A stretch of DNA of 64,000 nucleotides, from NCBI GenBank assembly GCA_002355935.1, contig AP017895.1:868001-932000 (forward strand), written 5' to 3'. Numbering within the stretch: position 1 is the first letter of the stretch; each line of letters opens with the position of its first letter. This document shows, one piece after another, positions 20,476-31,265 of the stretch. Made by a program: the position numbers and the translations under genes. This DNA is from Rothia aeria. GTDB lineage: Bacteria > Actinomycetota > Actinomycetes > Actinomycetales > Micrococcaceae. Under the pieces are notes generated by a model. That model did no database searches, was not told where the DNA came from, and saw only the letters and a list, made by a program, of their open reading frames with translations.

Positions 20476-22145
20476 ATGCATGCAGATGTTTTTCAGTGAT
20501 TGCGGATTCGACCCGCCGCCGCATCGTGCGGCTGCTCGCCGAACAGACCCACACTGTTGGTGCGGTTGTCGAGAAACTGGGCATGAGTCAGCCAACTATT
20601 TCTAAGCACCTGAAAGTGCTGCGTGAGGCCGGTGTGGTGTCGGCCGTGGTTGAGGGGCAGCGCCGACTGTATTCGCTGAACCCCGAGGTTTTCACTGAGA
20701 TTACAGACTGGGTGGATGAGATTTTGGAGGCTGCCCGCGCCTCAGCGGCAGCTCACGCCCCTGTTGCGCTTCCCGGTGGGGAGAGCTTTTCCCCCGCGTT
20801 CCCGGGCAGTTCCGTGGTGGTGGGCGGATTTACCGGTGCGCACCAGCATGAGGTGGTTGAATCCAGCGAGAAACTCGACATTCCAGCCGAACTGCACATC
20901 CCATCCGACGCTGAGGAAGACAATGATGAGGAACCCAGCGCGGAAGATAATGACGATACTGCCGCAGGCGGAAGTGAAGAGCTTCAGCGCCGCGTTGTGT
21001 CGTTGAGCTCGAATAACCCCAATACCCTGGCTGAGGACGAGCCCGCTGTGGAAGAAGGTGCTGACTCGCACCCCGATCCGGCTGTGGGTGTTGTGCTCAG
21101 CGCGAAAGCCCCCGAAGAGCCTGCCGAAACGGCAGAATCTGAGGGCCTGGATGAGGAGTTGGCCGGGAGCGAACAGAACGCCAGTGCCACATTTGCTGGC
21201 ACCGGTGAAGTGAGCGAAGGCGTGGTGCCGATGCGCCCCTTCACCCCCTCCGCCTTTGCCTCTGACGAGGTGTCGCAATCTGATGAGGATAAAACACCTG
21301 TTGAAACTGCTGCGAAGGATTCCGCGAACGAGACCCAGTCGGTGGCTCCTGTGGGGCAGGGTGAAGACGATGAGGCAACTGAGTCCTCTGCTGGCGTGAG
21401 CCCCTGGAGTTCGGCAGGTGACGCCTCAGTCAAGCCTGCTGTATCGAATGAGCCTGCCCGCGGTAAGCATGAGGCTATTGACACCGACCCCGCCAATGAG
21501 CAGCCTGCCAAGAGTGAGCCTGTAAACGTTGAGTCTCAGGATGCCGTATCGGCGGCAGCTGACATGACCTCCACCACCGAGGATGCGCCCACGAAGAAGA
21601 CGCACCACCACGCGGGTGAGGACACGGCTGCCAGCGCCACCGAGTCTCGGAGTGAGCAGAAGACCGCCGGACTATCCGAGGCAAAGACCTGGCAGGATGC
21701 TTCCGATAGCCCGCGTACCGAGGCATCAACGGCGGAAGCAGACCGGGATGCCTCATCCGTGGAAGCCGCCGCCGTGTCTAAGACCGTGAAGAGCGATGAA
21801 GCAGCCCTGATGGCTGCCCCCGCTGACGGCCCGGACGCTGATGAGGATGTTGCAGCTCATGCGGATGATGCTGAACCCAAGAAGACTTACGCGGAGGGGA
21901 AGGGTGCCGACCCCGAAGCGTCTGAGGACACCGAGGCAGCCGACACCGACGGCGCCTCAGTAACCGATACAGCCGATGCGGGTGCTGAACCCGAAACGGC
22001 CCAGACCGTAGAGCCCAAGGAGGCTCCCGAACCCACTGAGGAGCCGGTGTTCCGGCCGATCCCTCAGCCTGCACCGTATGAGCAGGTGACCGTTAAGGAG
22101 GAACCTCGTGGCCTTCTGGCGCGTGTCTTTGGTCGCCGACGATAG
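20476..22145 (+). CDS. ArsR-type HTH regulator with long acidic tail
   Basis: Winged-helix domain at residues ~1-85 (VIADSTRRRIVRLLAEQ, LGMSQPTISKHLKVLREAGVV, EGQRRLYSLNP). The remaining ~470 residues are low-complexity, acidic and rich in Glu/Asp/Ala/Ser/Thr. The protein ends in a short basic amphipathic piece, PRGLLARVFGRRR. A GTG start at 20496 is open, but restoring one T in the T5 run (20489-20493) opens ATG at 20476 and gives the family-like MHADVFSVIADSTRRR. No Shine-Dalgarno precedes 20476, so leaderless translation is possible. No metal-binding cysteines are seen. Divergent from the potassium pair. Target unknown. Confidence 0.75.
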
Positions 22146-22167
22146 CGTGCCGCACCGGCGGCACGCT
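22144..22167 (+). terminator. Hairpin at the end of the ArsR-type gene
   Basis: AGCGTGCCG (22144-22152) pairs with CGGCACGCT (22159-22167) around a 6-nt loop. No U tract follows. It may stop or stabilise the upstream transcript. Confidence 0.45.
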
Positions 22168-22269
22168 GAGAGATAGCGAATGGGGCGGGGCGTGCGCCCG
22201 TGTTCGCTTGATCATCAACTCATACACCTACCCTGATAAACCCTAATTTCCCGAAAGACGGAATCTACG

Positions 22270-25200
22270 TTGGCTATTCACCGTAAAATCCTCCGCTGGC
22301 TCGAGAACGAGCTCACTGAGGGCAACCTGCAGCTTGGCCAGGACTTGCCCGACGATCAGCGTATTGCCCGCGCGATTGGCTTGGGAAGAAGCCGTACCCG
22401 CGAGGGCTTGAAGACCCTCGAAGACATGGATCTGGTGCGCCTATACTCCGGTAAGGGCAAAGAGATCATCGCTCACCTGAATGAGGAGCCGGCGATGGCG
22501 GCAGCCGAGCCTCTGCGCCTGCACATGGCTGTTTCGCGCTACCCGAAACGTGACCTGGTGCAGACCCATATGCTTCTTGAAGGCTGGAGTGTTGCCAATA
22601 TTGACCCCGGCGTCGCTGATTTCGGTGAAGTGGATGAGCTGCTGGAGGAGATGCAGGAGGGTGGGCACCCTATCCGGGAGTTCCTTGACCTGTACCTGGA
22701 CTTTCACCTGGAGCTGAGCCGCCTCGCCAATAACGAGCTGATCGCTGGGCTGCTGATCGCTATCCGTCAGCCAACCTTCGATGCTCTGCTGTCGCTGGCG
22801 GGGCGTGTGCCGCTGTGGAGCAGCACCATGGAGCGCCTGAACGCTGAGAACCGCGCGGTTCTTGAAGCCGTGAAGGACGCCGATTCCGCGACCGCCCGCA
22901 ACCTGATGATGAACCAGATGCGCGGCCTGTTCGATGAGGCCGGGGTGGATTTGGACGAGTCGGCGGTGGCGCTTACGGGTATGCCCGGAACCTCGGATCT
23001 GCGCATGTTTGAGCCGGTTGATATTGAGGACGATTTCGGCCCGTTCCCGGAGGAAGGCCCCAGTTTCGGGTGGGGCTTCGGTGCGGAGCGGTTCGGCAAC
23101 GCCCCCGGCGGCGCGCCGGTGCCTTCGTCCGGCTCTCAACAGGCTCGCCGTGATACTTCGCAGCAGTCTCAGCAGCACTATGACGGGCAGCAGGGGCAAC
23201 AAGAGCAGCAGTCTAATCTGCCGTTGAGCTTTGGTACAGCCTCCGGTCGTGCGGCGGCGGCGTTTACCCGCCCGTCTGAGGGTGCCCCCGCTGCTCAGAC
23301 CGGTAACAATGGTGCTTCGCAGCCCCCGAGAACACATCCGGGCAACCGTATGAGGCTGATAATGCTGCCTCTGCACAGGCGCCTGACCAGTCAATGCAGC
23401 ACGGCCCTGTGCCGGGTGGTGAGGAGCAGGGCGCAGCTCAGCCTACACCCGCCCAGGAGGTGCTGATTCAGGCCACCTCCGCGCTTCCGCTTCCGATTCA
23501 GCCGTTGCCAGTCGATCCTGATGCGTCTCAGCCGCTGCGTTTGACCGATGATGAGCCGCTGATTCAGGCCACGGCCGCTATTCCGCTGGATATGCGGGTG
23601 ATTCCTGCTCAGGGTCTGCCCGAGAAGAAGCCTCAGCCCGCGGCGTCGGGTGAGGACGCCTCGAAGGGGGCTGCTAAGCCCGGCGAGACGCCCGCAAAAG
23701 CTGAAGGTGAACAGGCCGATAAGGTATCTGAGGATTCCCAGAAGCAGGGGTCTGCGACGAAGGACGCGGGCAAGAAAGACGCCGAGGACGTTCAAGCTCA
23801 AAAGGCTAAGGGCGGGGCGCAGCCCGCAGCCGGTGATGCTCCGGCTCAGCCTACCCCCGGTGAGGACAAACACACCGAGGGGCAGAGCGGTAAGGACCAG
23901 CAGGCCCAAGATCAACAGTCTCAGGAGCAAGACCAGGCTAAGCAGCCCCAGAGTAAGCAGACTGGCGGCAAGCCGGGCGGCTCACCAGCGGGTTCCGGGC
24001 AGAAGGCCGATGCCGCTAAGGACGAGCAGAAGAGCTCGGCTGAGGCTGCCCAGTCGCAGCCTGCACAGGGTGAGCAGAAGGGGCAGGGTAAACAGTCTGC
24101 CGATTCCTTGCCGCAGGGTCAGAAGAACCAGTCTGACGGTGCGCAGCAGGCTGATAGTTCCGCGCCGCTAAAGGATGGTGACGCGCCCAAGGATGCAAAG
24201 GCTTCGGCGGCCCAAAAATCCGCTCAGCCCGATGCCCAGAAACCTGATGCTCAGACGTCTGAGACTCAAAAGGCCGAAGCGAAGTCTCCCAAGCAGGGTG
24301 CTCAGGACGATCAGCAGAAGGCCCAGGACGCTCAGAAGCAGAGCGGTTCCGTCCCCTCTAAGGGCAAGGACGGGCAGAACGGTCAGCAGGCAACCGACAA
24401 GTCGGGCGGTTCGTCTGCTGCGCAGCAGAACTCTAAAGGGCCTGGTGCTGCGCAGAAAACACCGCAGCCGGATGCTTCAGGGGTGAACGGCTCCGCCGGT
24501 AAGGATGCTGCTTCCCTCAAGAGCAGCGAGCAGAAGGCCGAGAAGGCAGGCGAGAAGGCCCAGGGAACTTCAGCGCAGGAAAGCTCAGCACAGGAGACCC
24601 CGGAACAGGGGGCATCAACGCCTGCAGCAAACGGATCTGTGAAGAATGCAGGTTCTGCCCCGAACTCTGACTCAGCCGCACCTGTTCAGGGTCCGGCACA
24701 GCAGAAAGAGCCAGCGCAGAAAGATTCGGTGCAGAATAAGCAGGACGCTAAAGCTGCACCCCAGAAGCCTGCCGGACAGGAACCTGACGCGCAGGGACCT
24801 AATAGTGCCGCACCAAAAACTGATAATGGTGCGGGCGACAACCGTGCGGATACTGCCGCCCAGAACGGTGTGAAGCACAACCCCGGCCCGCGCGATGAAC
24901 AGGGCAGTGCTGAAAAAACCGGTGCTGCGCAAACTGATGCCGCTCAGGCTAATACTGCGCAGGGCAGCTCTTCACCGCAGGGCTCCGCCCAACAGGGCGG
25001 TCAGGCCCAAGAGCCGCAGTCCGCTCAGCCTGCTCAGGCCGGGAATCCTGACGGGAAGCCGCAGGAGTCTGCCTCGGGTAATGCCCAGCCTGCCCCCTCA
25101 CCTGCTGAAGACCCGAACGGTCACGCTGGTTCCGCAGGCACGGCTAATACCCAAGGGCCCGCTGCGAACGAGCAGACCGGGCCGCACCCTGTAGCGGGTC

Positions 25201-26327
25201 AGGGCACAGCGCAGGAGCAGCCTCAGCAGGAGGTGCTGGGAGCTGTGCAGTCGCTTGATGGGCAGCAGGCGCGCCCCATTTCGTCGCTGGAGAATCCGCA
25301 GGCTATACCCGCCGCACCGGATAACGGTAACGGGCAGGCTCAGCCGGATGTGCCGCAGCAGGTGCAAAACCATGCCCCCGTTCAGGAGGCACAGGGCCAG
25401 GAAACCGCACCGGACGCGCACAACCCGCAGAATCACTGGGATAGTGCTGCCCCGCGCACCGGTTCCACACCCGCCCAGCAGCCCCATAGTGGGCCTCACA
25501 CCGGGCAGTTTGGGGTAAGCGGGCCTGCCTCGGCTGGTATCCCTATTCAGGGGCGTACCGGTCCGAAGCCCAAGCTTCCCGAAAACCCTGTGGAACGTAA
25601 GGATGCTGAGCAGCGCCGAGTGGCTGAGGAAAACTTGGCGCGCGCCGCTGAGGAGCGGGTGAAGGTGATTCGTGCCCATTCGCCCTCAGGGGTGGGCCGC
25701 CGTCACGGCCAGATCATTACGCCGGTGCGTGCTGCTGTGGCGTCTCCCTTTAGCCGCCCGGCCACTGGGCTGCAGTACCCGAGCGCGGTATCGTCACAAC
25801 CGCAACCGCAGCCGCAGCCGCAGCCTCAACCCCAGCCTGGCCCCGCAGCTCCGGCTGCTGCCGACACCGGTAATGCTGAGGCCCCGAACGGCGCTGTGAA
25901 CAGCACGCCAGCTGATGCTCTTGGCGTTGAGCACGCTCCGGAGGCTCTGGCGGAGCGGCCGCTGCCGCCGGTTGAGGTGCTGGCGACCACTCCGATTCGT
26001 ATCGTTCCCGCGAATACGAGCGGAACCCCTATGGTGGTCAAGGATGAGCGGTCCACGGATGAGCGTGCGCCTGAGGAGCACGCCAGCGCTGAACGTAAGC
26101 AGGGCTGGCTTAGCCGCATGACCCGCTATTTGGGGTTGAGCTCGCGCGAGCAGGAGCAGGCTCTTCAGCAGCAGAATAACCCGCAGGATTCGGCGCATCA
26201 GCAGAACACTGCGAACCACAATCAGCATGTGTCTGCCTCCCCGCAGGGGGCTGCGGCAGATAACTCTGAAGGCGGCGCCTCAGATGCCGCTAACCCTGCT
26301 GATGCGGGCCAGCACAGCCAGCAGTAG
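22270..26327 (+). CDS. GntR/FadR-type regulator with ~1000-residue disordered tail (one frame break)
   Basis: About 1352 residues after restoring one C in the C5 run at 23323-23327; the join reads SQPPENTSGQPYEADN. Residues ~1-70 are a GntR winged helix (LPDDQRIARAIGLGRSRTREGLKTLEDMDLV). Residues ~80-225 are an FCD-like helical effector domain (HMLLEGWSVANI, LDLYLDFHLELSRLANNELI, MERLNAENRAVLEAVKDAD). From ~270 on the chain is Gln/Ala/Pro/Lys-rich low complexity with a QP run near 25796-25838. It ends near KQGWLSRMTRYLGLSSREQEQALQQQ. The start is TTG. Family effector domains normally end the protein at about 240 residues, so the tail is exceptional. Confidence 0.75.
25796..25838 (+). repeat. 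Short tandem repeat encoding alternating Gln-Pro
   Basis: Six-base units (CAR-CCN) repeat about seven times within the tail of the GntR-type gene and code for alternating Gln and Pro. The run could vary in copy number. Confidence 0.7.
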
Positions 26328-26351
26328 CTGGCGCAGGCAATAACGCAAACA

Positions 26352-26384
26352 CGCGGGCGTACCCTCAGACTGGGTGCGCCCGCG
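26352..26384 (+). terminator. GC-rich hairpin downstream of the GntR-type gene
   Basis: CGCGGGCGTACCC (26352-26364) pairs with GGGTGCGCCCGCG (26372-26384) with one T-G wobble. It is 25 nt after the stop codon. No clear U tract. Confidence 0.5.
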
Positions 26385-26391
26385 CAGCGCG

Positions 26392-26532
26392 TTAATGCCC
26401 GGGCATACCGGCATATTCTGGGGGGGAGGTGCGGGCGTGCGGGAAAATCTTCTTGCGTGTGCGCAGGGGTACCGCCTCTGCGGGGTCTTTGGGGGATGGC
26501 TCCTCTTCTTTGGGTGCGTCGGAATGGTGCAA
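26392..26532 (-). CDS. Possible 46-residue ORF
   Basis: Open minus-strand frame from TTG (26532) to TAA (26392), with AGGAAA about 6 nt before the start. The product is Pro/Glu/Lys-rich (APKEEEPSPKDPAEAVPL, then RTRKKIFPHAR). No family was recognised. It may be only a chance open frame in a GC-rich spacer. Confidence 0.2.
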   Translation of the reverse strand: MHHSDAPKEEEPSPKDPAEAVPLRTRKKIFPHARTSPPEYAGMPGH

Positions 26533-26612
26533 TGCGGTGTTTCCTAGTACTCTAGGAAGGTAGCGTTCTCAAAACGCTGGGGCACTGCTGTGCCTAAAAT
26601 GCCTTTTAGAGC

Positions 26613-26630
26613 GTTTATACCGGTATAAAC
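26613..26630. promoter_or_regulatory. 18-bp perfect palindrome upstream of the bS22 gene
   Basis: GTTTATACCGGTATAAAC lies about 60 nt before the bS22 start codon. Its length and perfect symmetry fit an operator for a dimeric repressor. The regulator is unknown. Confidence 0.45.
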
Positions 26631-26690
26631 ACCCCGGGTAGCTACCGCACCGAATGGGTGCGGCCGGGTCTAGCAAAGTGAGGAAATCCT

Positions 26691-26789
26691 ATGGGTTCCG
26701 TTATTAAGAAGCGCCGCAAGCGCATGTCCAAGAAGAAGCACCGTAAACTGCTTCGTAAGACTCGCCACCAGCGCCGCAATAAGAAGTAA
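26691..26789 (+). CDS. Small ribosomal protein bS22 (AURKAIP1/COX24 domain)
   Basis: A 32-residue, extremely basic protein beginning [17 protein letters not shown] and ending RRNKK. Known: this 32-33 residue actinobacterial protein is a ribosome-associated subunit, described in mycobacteria as bS22, and is often missed by gene finders. GTGAGGAAA lies 5 nt upstream of the ATG. An 18-bp palindrome lies in its upstream region. Confidence 0.92.
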   Translation: MGSVIKKRRKRMSKKKHRKLLRKTRHQRRNKK

Positions 26790-26899
26790 ACAGTAGCTTC
26801 TGTGCCCCGTGCCCGGTAAGGGTTGCGGGGCATTGTGCGTTAATGAGGGCTGACGTGGGCTATTAGCGGCGGCTGTTGAACGCTAGTAGACTGGGAGCC

Positions 26900-27166
26900 A
26901 TGCCCCCAGCTACACCTGAACCACCCGTTATTGAGCTTTTGACCCGCCCCGGCTGCCACCTGTGCGATGCTGCACGGCACACGGTGGCGCAGGTATGCGC
27001 CGAATTTGGGGTGCCCTACACCGAGCTGAACATTGAGCTGTACCCGCAGCTGCTGCAGCGGCACGCCACCGAAATCCCGGTGCTGCGCATTGACGGGCAG
27101 GCGAAGGATTTTTGGCGTATTAACCCTAAACGGATGCGTAAGCTCATTGCCGCACGCATGCCTTAG
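26900..27166 (+). CDS. Glutaredoxin-like thiol protein (DUF836 type)
   Basis: 88 residues with a thioredoxin fold. The motif TRPGCHLCDAA gives the C-x-x-C active site near residue 20, and IPVLRIDG carries the cis-proline. ATG at 26900 is chosen because GGGAG lies 5 nt upstream; the frame also opens from TTG at 26876. It precedes the histidine phosphatase and the cytochrome c maturation genes on the same strand, consistent with thiol-redox supply, though its partner is unknown. Confidence 0.85.
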   Translation: MPPATPEPPVIELLTRPGCHLCDAARHTVAQVCAEFGVPYTELNIELYPQLLQRHATEIPVLRIDGQAKDFWRINPKRMRKLIAARMP

Positions 27167-27254
27167 TATCGGCCGCCCCCGCTTCTGGCGAATTAGGGGC
27201 TATATGCGGCGCCCTCGTTTTGGGGTAGCGTAGAAAATTTGAGAGACTGAGAGA

Positions 27255-27941
27255 ATGACTACATCGGCTAAGGTCACGGTTCACCTGATGCGCCACGGCG
27301 AGGTGCATAACCCCGACCGCATCGTCTACGGGCGGCTACCCAACTACCACCTTTCGGAGAAGGGGCAGCAGATGGTGCGCATGAGCGCCCAGGAGTTTGC
27401 CCGGCGTCGGGGTGAAGGCGCGAACATTGTGCACCTGGTATGCTCCCCGCTGACCCGCACCCGCGAATCGGCCGAGCCGATCACTGAGCTTCTGGGGCTT
27501 CAAGCGCACCCCGATGCGCGCGTGGTTGAGGCCGATAACTATTTTGAGGGCCTGCACGTGAACCGGCAGGAGCTTCTGAACAACCCGCGCCACTGGACGA
27601 AACTGTACAACCCGCTGCGCCCATCCTGGGGCGAGCCGTACATTGTGCAGGTGCGCCGCATGGCTCAGGCCATTAAGGATGCCGCCCGCACCGCGTACCA
27701 GCAGGGCGGGGACGGGGCCGAGGCCATCATTGTTTCGCACCAGCTGCCCATCTGGGTGACTCGCCTGGCGCTTGAAGGTAAGCTATTGCAGCACGATCCG
27801 CGTGCGCGCGAATGCAACCTGGCGTCGATTACTTCGCTCACTTTCGATAACCTGTTATCGGGGAACCCGCCGCAGGTGAGCGGCTACACGGAGCCCGCAT
27901 CGCCCCTGTATTCGGGAGTGATTCAGCTGCCCGGCAGCTAA
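27255..27941 (+). CDS. Histidine phosphatase (phosphoglycerate mutase-like) family protein
   Basis: 228 residues. The catalytic RHG motif is at VHLMRHGEVHNP, followed by the family motif LSEKGQQM, TRTRESAEP and the second catalytic histidine in IIVSHQLPIWV. Substrate cannot be read from sequence. In actinobacteria a gene of this family commonly precedes the TlpA-CcdA-ResB-CcsB set, as here. The start ATG follows a GAGAGA purine run. Confidence 0.88.
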   Translation: MTTSAKVTVHLMRHGEVHNPDRIVYGRLPNYHLSEKGQQMVRMSAQEFARRRGEGANIVHLVCSPLTRTRESAEPITELLGLQAHPDARVVEADNYFEGLHVNRQELLNNPRHWTKLYNPLRPSWGEPYIVQVRRMAQAIKDAARTAYQQGGDGAEAIIVSHQLPIWVTRLALEGKLLQHDPRARECNLASITSLTFDNLLSGNPPQVSGYTEPASPLYSGVIQLPGS

Positions 27942-27996
27942 GACGCGGGTGTCTGCCGTTCAGCACCCCCTTCGCACACACCACCGGAAGGAACGC

Positions 27997-28614
27997 ATGA
28001 CTCCCACCCATAACCACACCCGCCGCACCGCCCTGCGTGCGGGTATTGCGCTGTGCGCGTCAGCGGCCGGGGCGGGCCTGCTCGCTGCGTGCTCTGAAGA
28101 CACCTCCCTGTCAAAGCAGGCGAATTCGGGTGATAATAAAGGCTACATTGCCGGGGACGGGTCGGTGACCGAGTACCAGGAGGCTGAGCGCGGCGAGCCC
28201 GTTGCGTTCACCGGTGAACTATTCGACGGCACCAGCGTGAACGCTGAGTCGTTGCGCGGCAAACCTACGCTCTTGAACTTCTGGTACGCTGGGTGCTCTC
28301 CCTGCCGTGCCGAGGCCAAAGACCTGCAGAAGCTCTACACCGACTATAAGGACAAGCTGGGGTTCTACGGTGTGAACGTGCGGGATGAGAAAAGCACCGC
28401 CGAGGCGTTTGAGCGTAGCTTTGAGATCACCTACCCCTCGTTTAAGGACGCCTCGGGTAAGGTACTGCTGTCATTGAGTAAGTATGTGCCCGCTCAGGCG
28501 GTACCGACCACCGTAATCCTGGATTCGCACGGTAGGGTGGCGGCACGCATCCTGGGTCAGGCGAACCCGTCGGTGCTGAAAACCCTGATTGAGACCGCTG
28601 TGAAGGGTGCCTAG
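27997..28614 (+). CDS. TlpA/ResA-like thiol-disulfide lipoprotein
   Basis: About 205 residues from the ATG at 27997, which follows GGAAGGAA; the frame is open to 27949 but the upstream part is not protein-like. An RR-containing signal peptide ends in the lipobox LLAAC, so the protein is a membrane-attached lipoprotein. The thioredoxin domain carries GCSPCRAEAKDL (active-site C-x-x-C) and VPTTVILD (cis-proline). Known role: reduces apocytochrome c haem-binding cysteines, with electrons from CcdA. The next gene starts almost at its stop. Confidence 0.9.
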   Translation: MTPTHNHTRRTALRAGIALCASAAGAGLLAACSEDTSLSKQANSGDNKGYIAGDGSVTEYQEAERGEPVAFTGELFDGTSVNAESLRGKPTLLNFWYAGCSPCRAEAKDLQKLYTDYKDKLGFYGVNVRDEKSTAEAFERSFEITYPSFKDASGKVLLSLSKYVPAQAVPTTVILDSHGRVAARILGQANPSVLKTLIETAVKGA

Positions 28615-28615
28615 C

Positions 28616-29627
28616 GTGCCTGCTGGAACCGGTATGATGCTCACCCCCACCGCTGCGGCTGCCACGGCGGGCGCTGCGCCGTTGGCGAGTATCAGCTCAA
28701 CCGTGCTGGATGGTTCCCTGTGGCTCTCCATCCCGTTGGCGGCGCTGGCGGGGCTGGTGTCGTTCGCTTCACCGTGTGTGCTGCCGCTGGTGCCCGGCTA
28801 CCTGGGGTATGTGGCGGGTCTTGCAGGCTCGCAGCCGCAGGCACCCGAAGGCTCCGCGGCCGCATTGTTCCAGGGGAAGAAAACGGCGGCGGCACATAAC
28901 CCCACACTCCAAAAAACCGCAGAAAACACCAAAAACCCGCCCGAGGCAACATCGGGGTGGCTGTGGCGGCCGCCCCCACCGACCCAAAACCCCCAGGTTC
29001 GCAGCCCGGTAAGGGGCGCCTTCACACGCAGCAGACCCGCCGCCACACCCGCCGGATGCTCGCCGGGGTGGCCCTGTTCGTACTCGGGTTCTCCGCAGTT
29101 TTCGTCACCCTATCGGTGCTGCTGGCCCAGGTGGGTGCCGCCCCTGGCTGAAAGGGCAGGCGTGGGTGAATATTCTGCTGGGTGCACTCGTGATCCTCAT
29201 GGGCGTTGTGTTCATGGGGCGGCTGAGCATCCTGCAGGTCGATAAACGGTTCCACACCCGCCCCGGCACGGGCCTGTGGGGTGCACCGGTGCTGGGAGTC
29301 ACCTTCGGGCTGGGGTGGGCGCCGTGCATTGGACCCACCTTCGCCGCAGTGCAAACCCTCGTGTTCACTGGCGGGGCCGCAACCTTCAAGGCTGTGGTGC
29401 TCACCTTCGCCTACTGCCTGGGTTTGGGTGTGCCGTTCCTACTGGTCGCCTATTTCGCGGCGCGCGGGGTGAATACCACCGGGTGGGCGAGCACGCATAA
29501 ACGCGGGATTCAGCGTGCGGGCGGGGCGATGCTCATCCTGATCGGCATCCTTATTTTGACGGGCGCCTGGAACCACCTCATGGCCTGGGTTCAGGCGGCG
29601 CTACCGGTTTACGAACTACCAATCTGA
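28616..29627 (+). CDS. ccdA: Cytochrome c biogenesis membrane protein CcdA (two frame breaks)
   Basis: Passes electrons across the membrane to TlpA/ResA. About 337 residues after restoring one base in each of the runs G4 28954-28957 and C4 29141-29144. The GTG at 28616 is chosen for AAGGG upstream. Helix 1 carries the redox motif FASPCVLPLVPGYLGYVAG, and the second half has LGWAPCIGPTFAAV. Between these lies a polar Ala/Pro/Lys-rich loop of about 75 residues, longer than usual for the family. About six hydrophobic segments. Confidence 0.87.
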
Positions 29628-29637
29628 CGGGGTACAT

Positions 29638-31262
29638 ATGGCACGCACACACACTGACGCCCCGGCGCTGGGAATCACCGGGATGCTCCGCTGGGGCTGG
29701 ACGCAACTAACGAAAATGAACACCGCCTTGCTGCTGCTTCTGCTGCTGGCGGTTGCGGCAGTTCCCGGGTCGATGTTTCCGCAGCGCATTCAAGACCCCG
29801 CGAAGGTGACGGACTACATTAAAACCCACCCCGGCTGGGGCGAGTTCGCCGATAAGATACAGCTGTTTGATGTTTTCTCCTCCGGGTGGTTCTCGGCCAT
29901 CTACCTGCTGCTGTTTATTTCCCTGATCGGGTGCGTTACCCCGCGCGCTATTAAACATGCCAAAGACTGGCGTAAACCGCCTGCGCGCACCCCCAAGAAC
30001 CTTTCCCGCATGCCCGTGCACCGCACGATCGATATTGACGCGGATGCGCTCACCCCCAGGCCGCGATAGAGGACGCCGCGGCGATCCTTCGTAAACGCCG
30101 CTACCGGGTGCAGATCCGGGATGAAGGAGGCGGGCAGTACTCGGTGGGGGCCGAACGCGGCTACCTGCGTGAGGTGGGGAACATCCTGTTCCATGTGGCG
30201 ATGATTGGCATCCTGGTTGGGGTGGCGGTCGGCTCGCTTTTTGGGTACCGTGGCCAAAAGATCCTGGTGGAGGGGGAGACGTTCGTGAACTCCCTGATCG
30301 GCTACGACTCGTTCACCCCCGGCACGAACTATAACCCCGACTGGCTGAGCCCGTACGCCGTGACGCTCAATAACTTTCAGGTGCGCTACGACAGGCAGCG
30401 CGACAGCCACACCTACGGGCAGGATCTGGACTATAACGCCCAGCTGACCGTGCAGAACCCCGGCAGCAGCCCCGAGCAGAAAACCCTCAAAGTGAACGAG
30501 CCGGTTGATGTGGGCGGCACCAGTGTGTTCCTCTCCGGCAACGGGTACGCCCCCATTGTGAAGGTGACTGACGGTGAGGGGAAAGTGGCGTATGAAGGCC
30601 CCGTGGTGGCTCTGCCAACTGACGGGAAGTACACCTCGTCGGTGGTGCTGAAGGTGCCCGATGCCCGCCCGGCCCAGCTGGGGTTTATGGGCATGTTCCT
30701 GCCCACCGGCAGCTATGAGCGTGGGGCGGGCATCCCGCATTCGGTGGATTCAGCCCCGGCGAACCCTATGCTGGTGTTGCAGTCCTATTCGGGGGATTTG
30801 GGTTTGAACTCAGGCCAGCCGCAGAACGTGTATGTGCTGGACACCTCTAAGCTGACCGCGTTGAACAGCATGGCGAACCAGAACGGTATTGTGCTGGATG
30901 CGCAGCACCGCACCGCCACCCTGCCGGAAGGCAACGGCACCATTGAGTTCATGGGGTATAAGCGGTACGTGGGGATGGAGGTGCGTCACGACCCGGGGCA
31001 GAATATTGTGCTGTACTCGTTTGTGGTGGCTTTCGTGGGGCTGATTGTGTCCCTGTTTGTGGCGCGCCGCCGCGTGTGGGTGCGTGCCAGCACCGATGAG
31101 GGGGTGCTCACCGTAGAGTACGGTCTGCTTGCGCGCGGGGAGGACCCGCGTCTTGCCGCCGAGGCTGAGCGTATTACGGATGCTTTCGCCGCCCGGTGGG
31201 GGCTGGAATTTGCTGAGGAGCCCTCATCCGAGGAGCCGACTGAGAAAACCGAGGGGAAGTAG
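29638..31262 (+). CDS. resB: Cytochrome c biogenesis protein ResB (one frame break)
   Basis: Component of the System II haem-delivery and ligation complex with CcsB. About 541 residues after restoring one C in the C5 run at 30053-30057; the join reads LTPQAAIEDAAAIL. Helices: TALLLLLLLAVAAVPGSMFPQR, IYLLLFISLIGCVTPR, ILFHVAMIGILVGVAVGSLFGY and a last one at YSFVVAFVGLIVSLFVARR. A large extracytoplasmic domain lies between the third and fourth. It ends 3 nt before the ccsB start. Confidence 0.9.
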
Positions 31263-31265
31263 CCC

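Noticed and set aside
26420-26440. G7 run as a possible phase-variable tract
   Set aside because: It lies between genes and only touches a doubtful small ORF; no gene would be switched by it.
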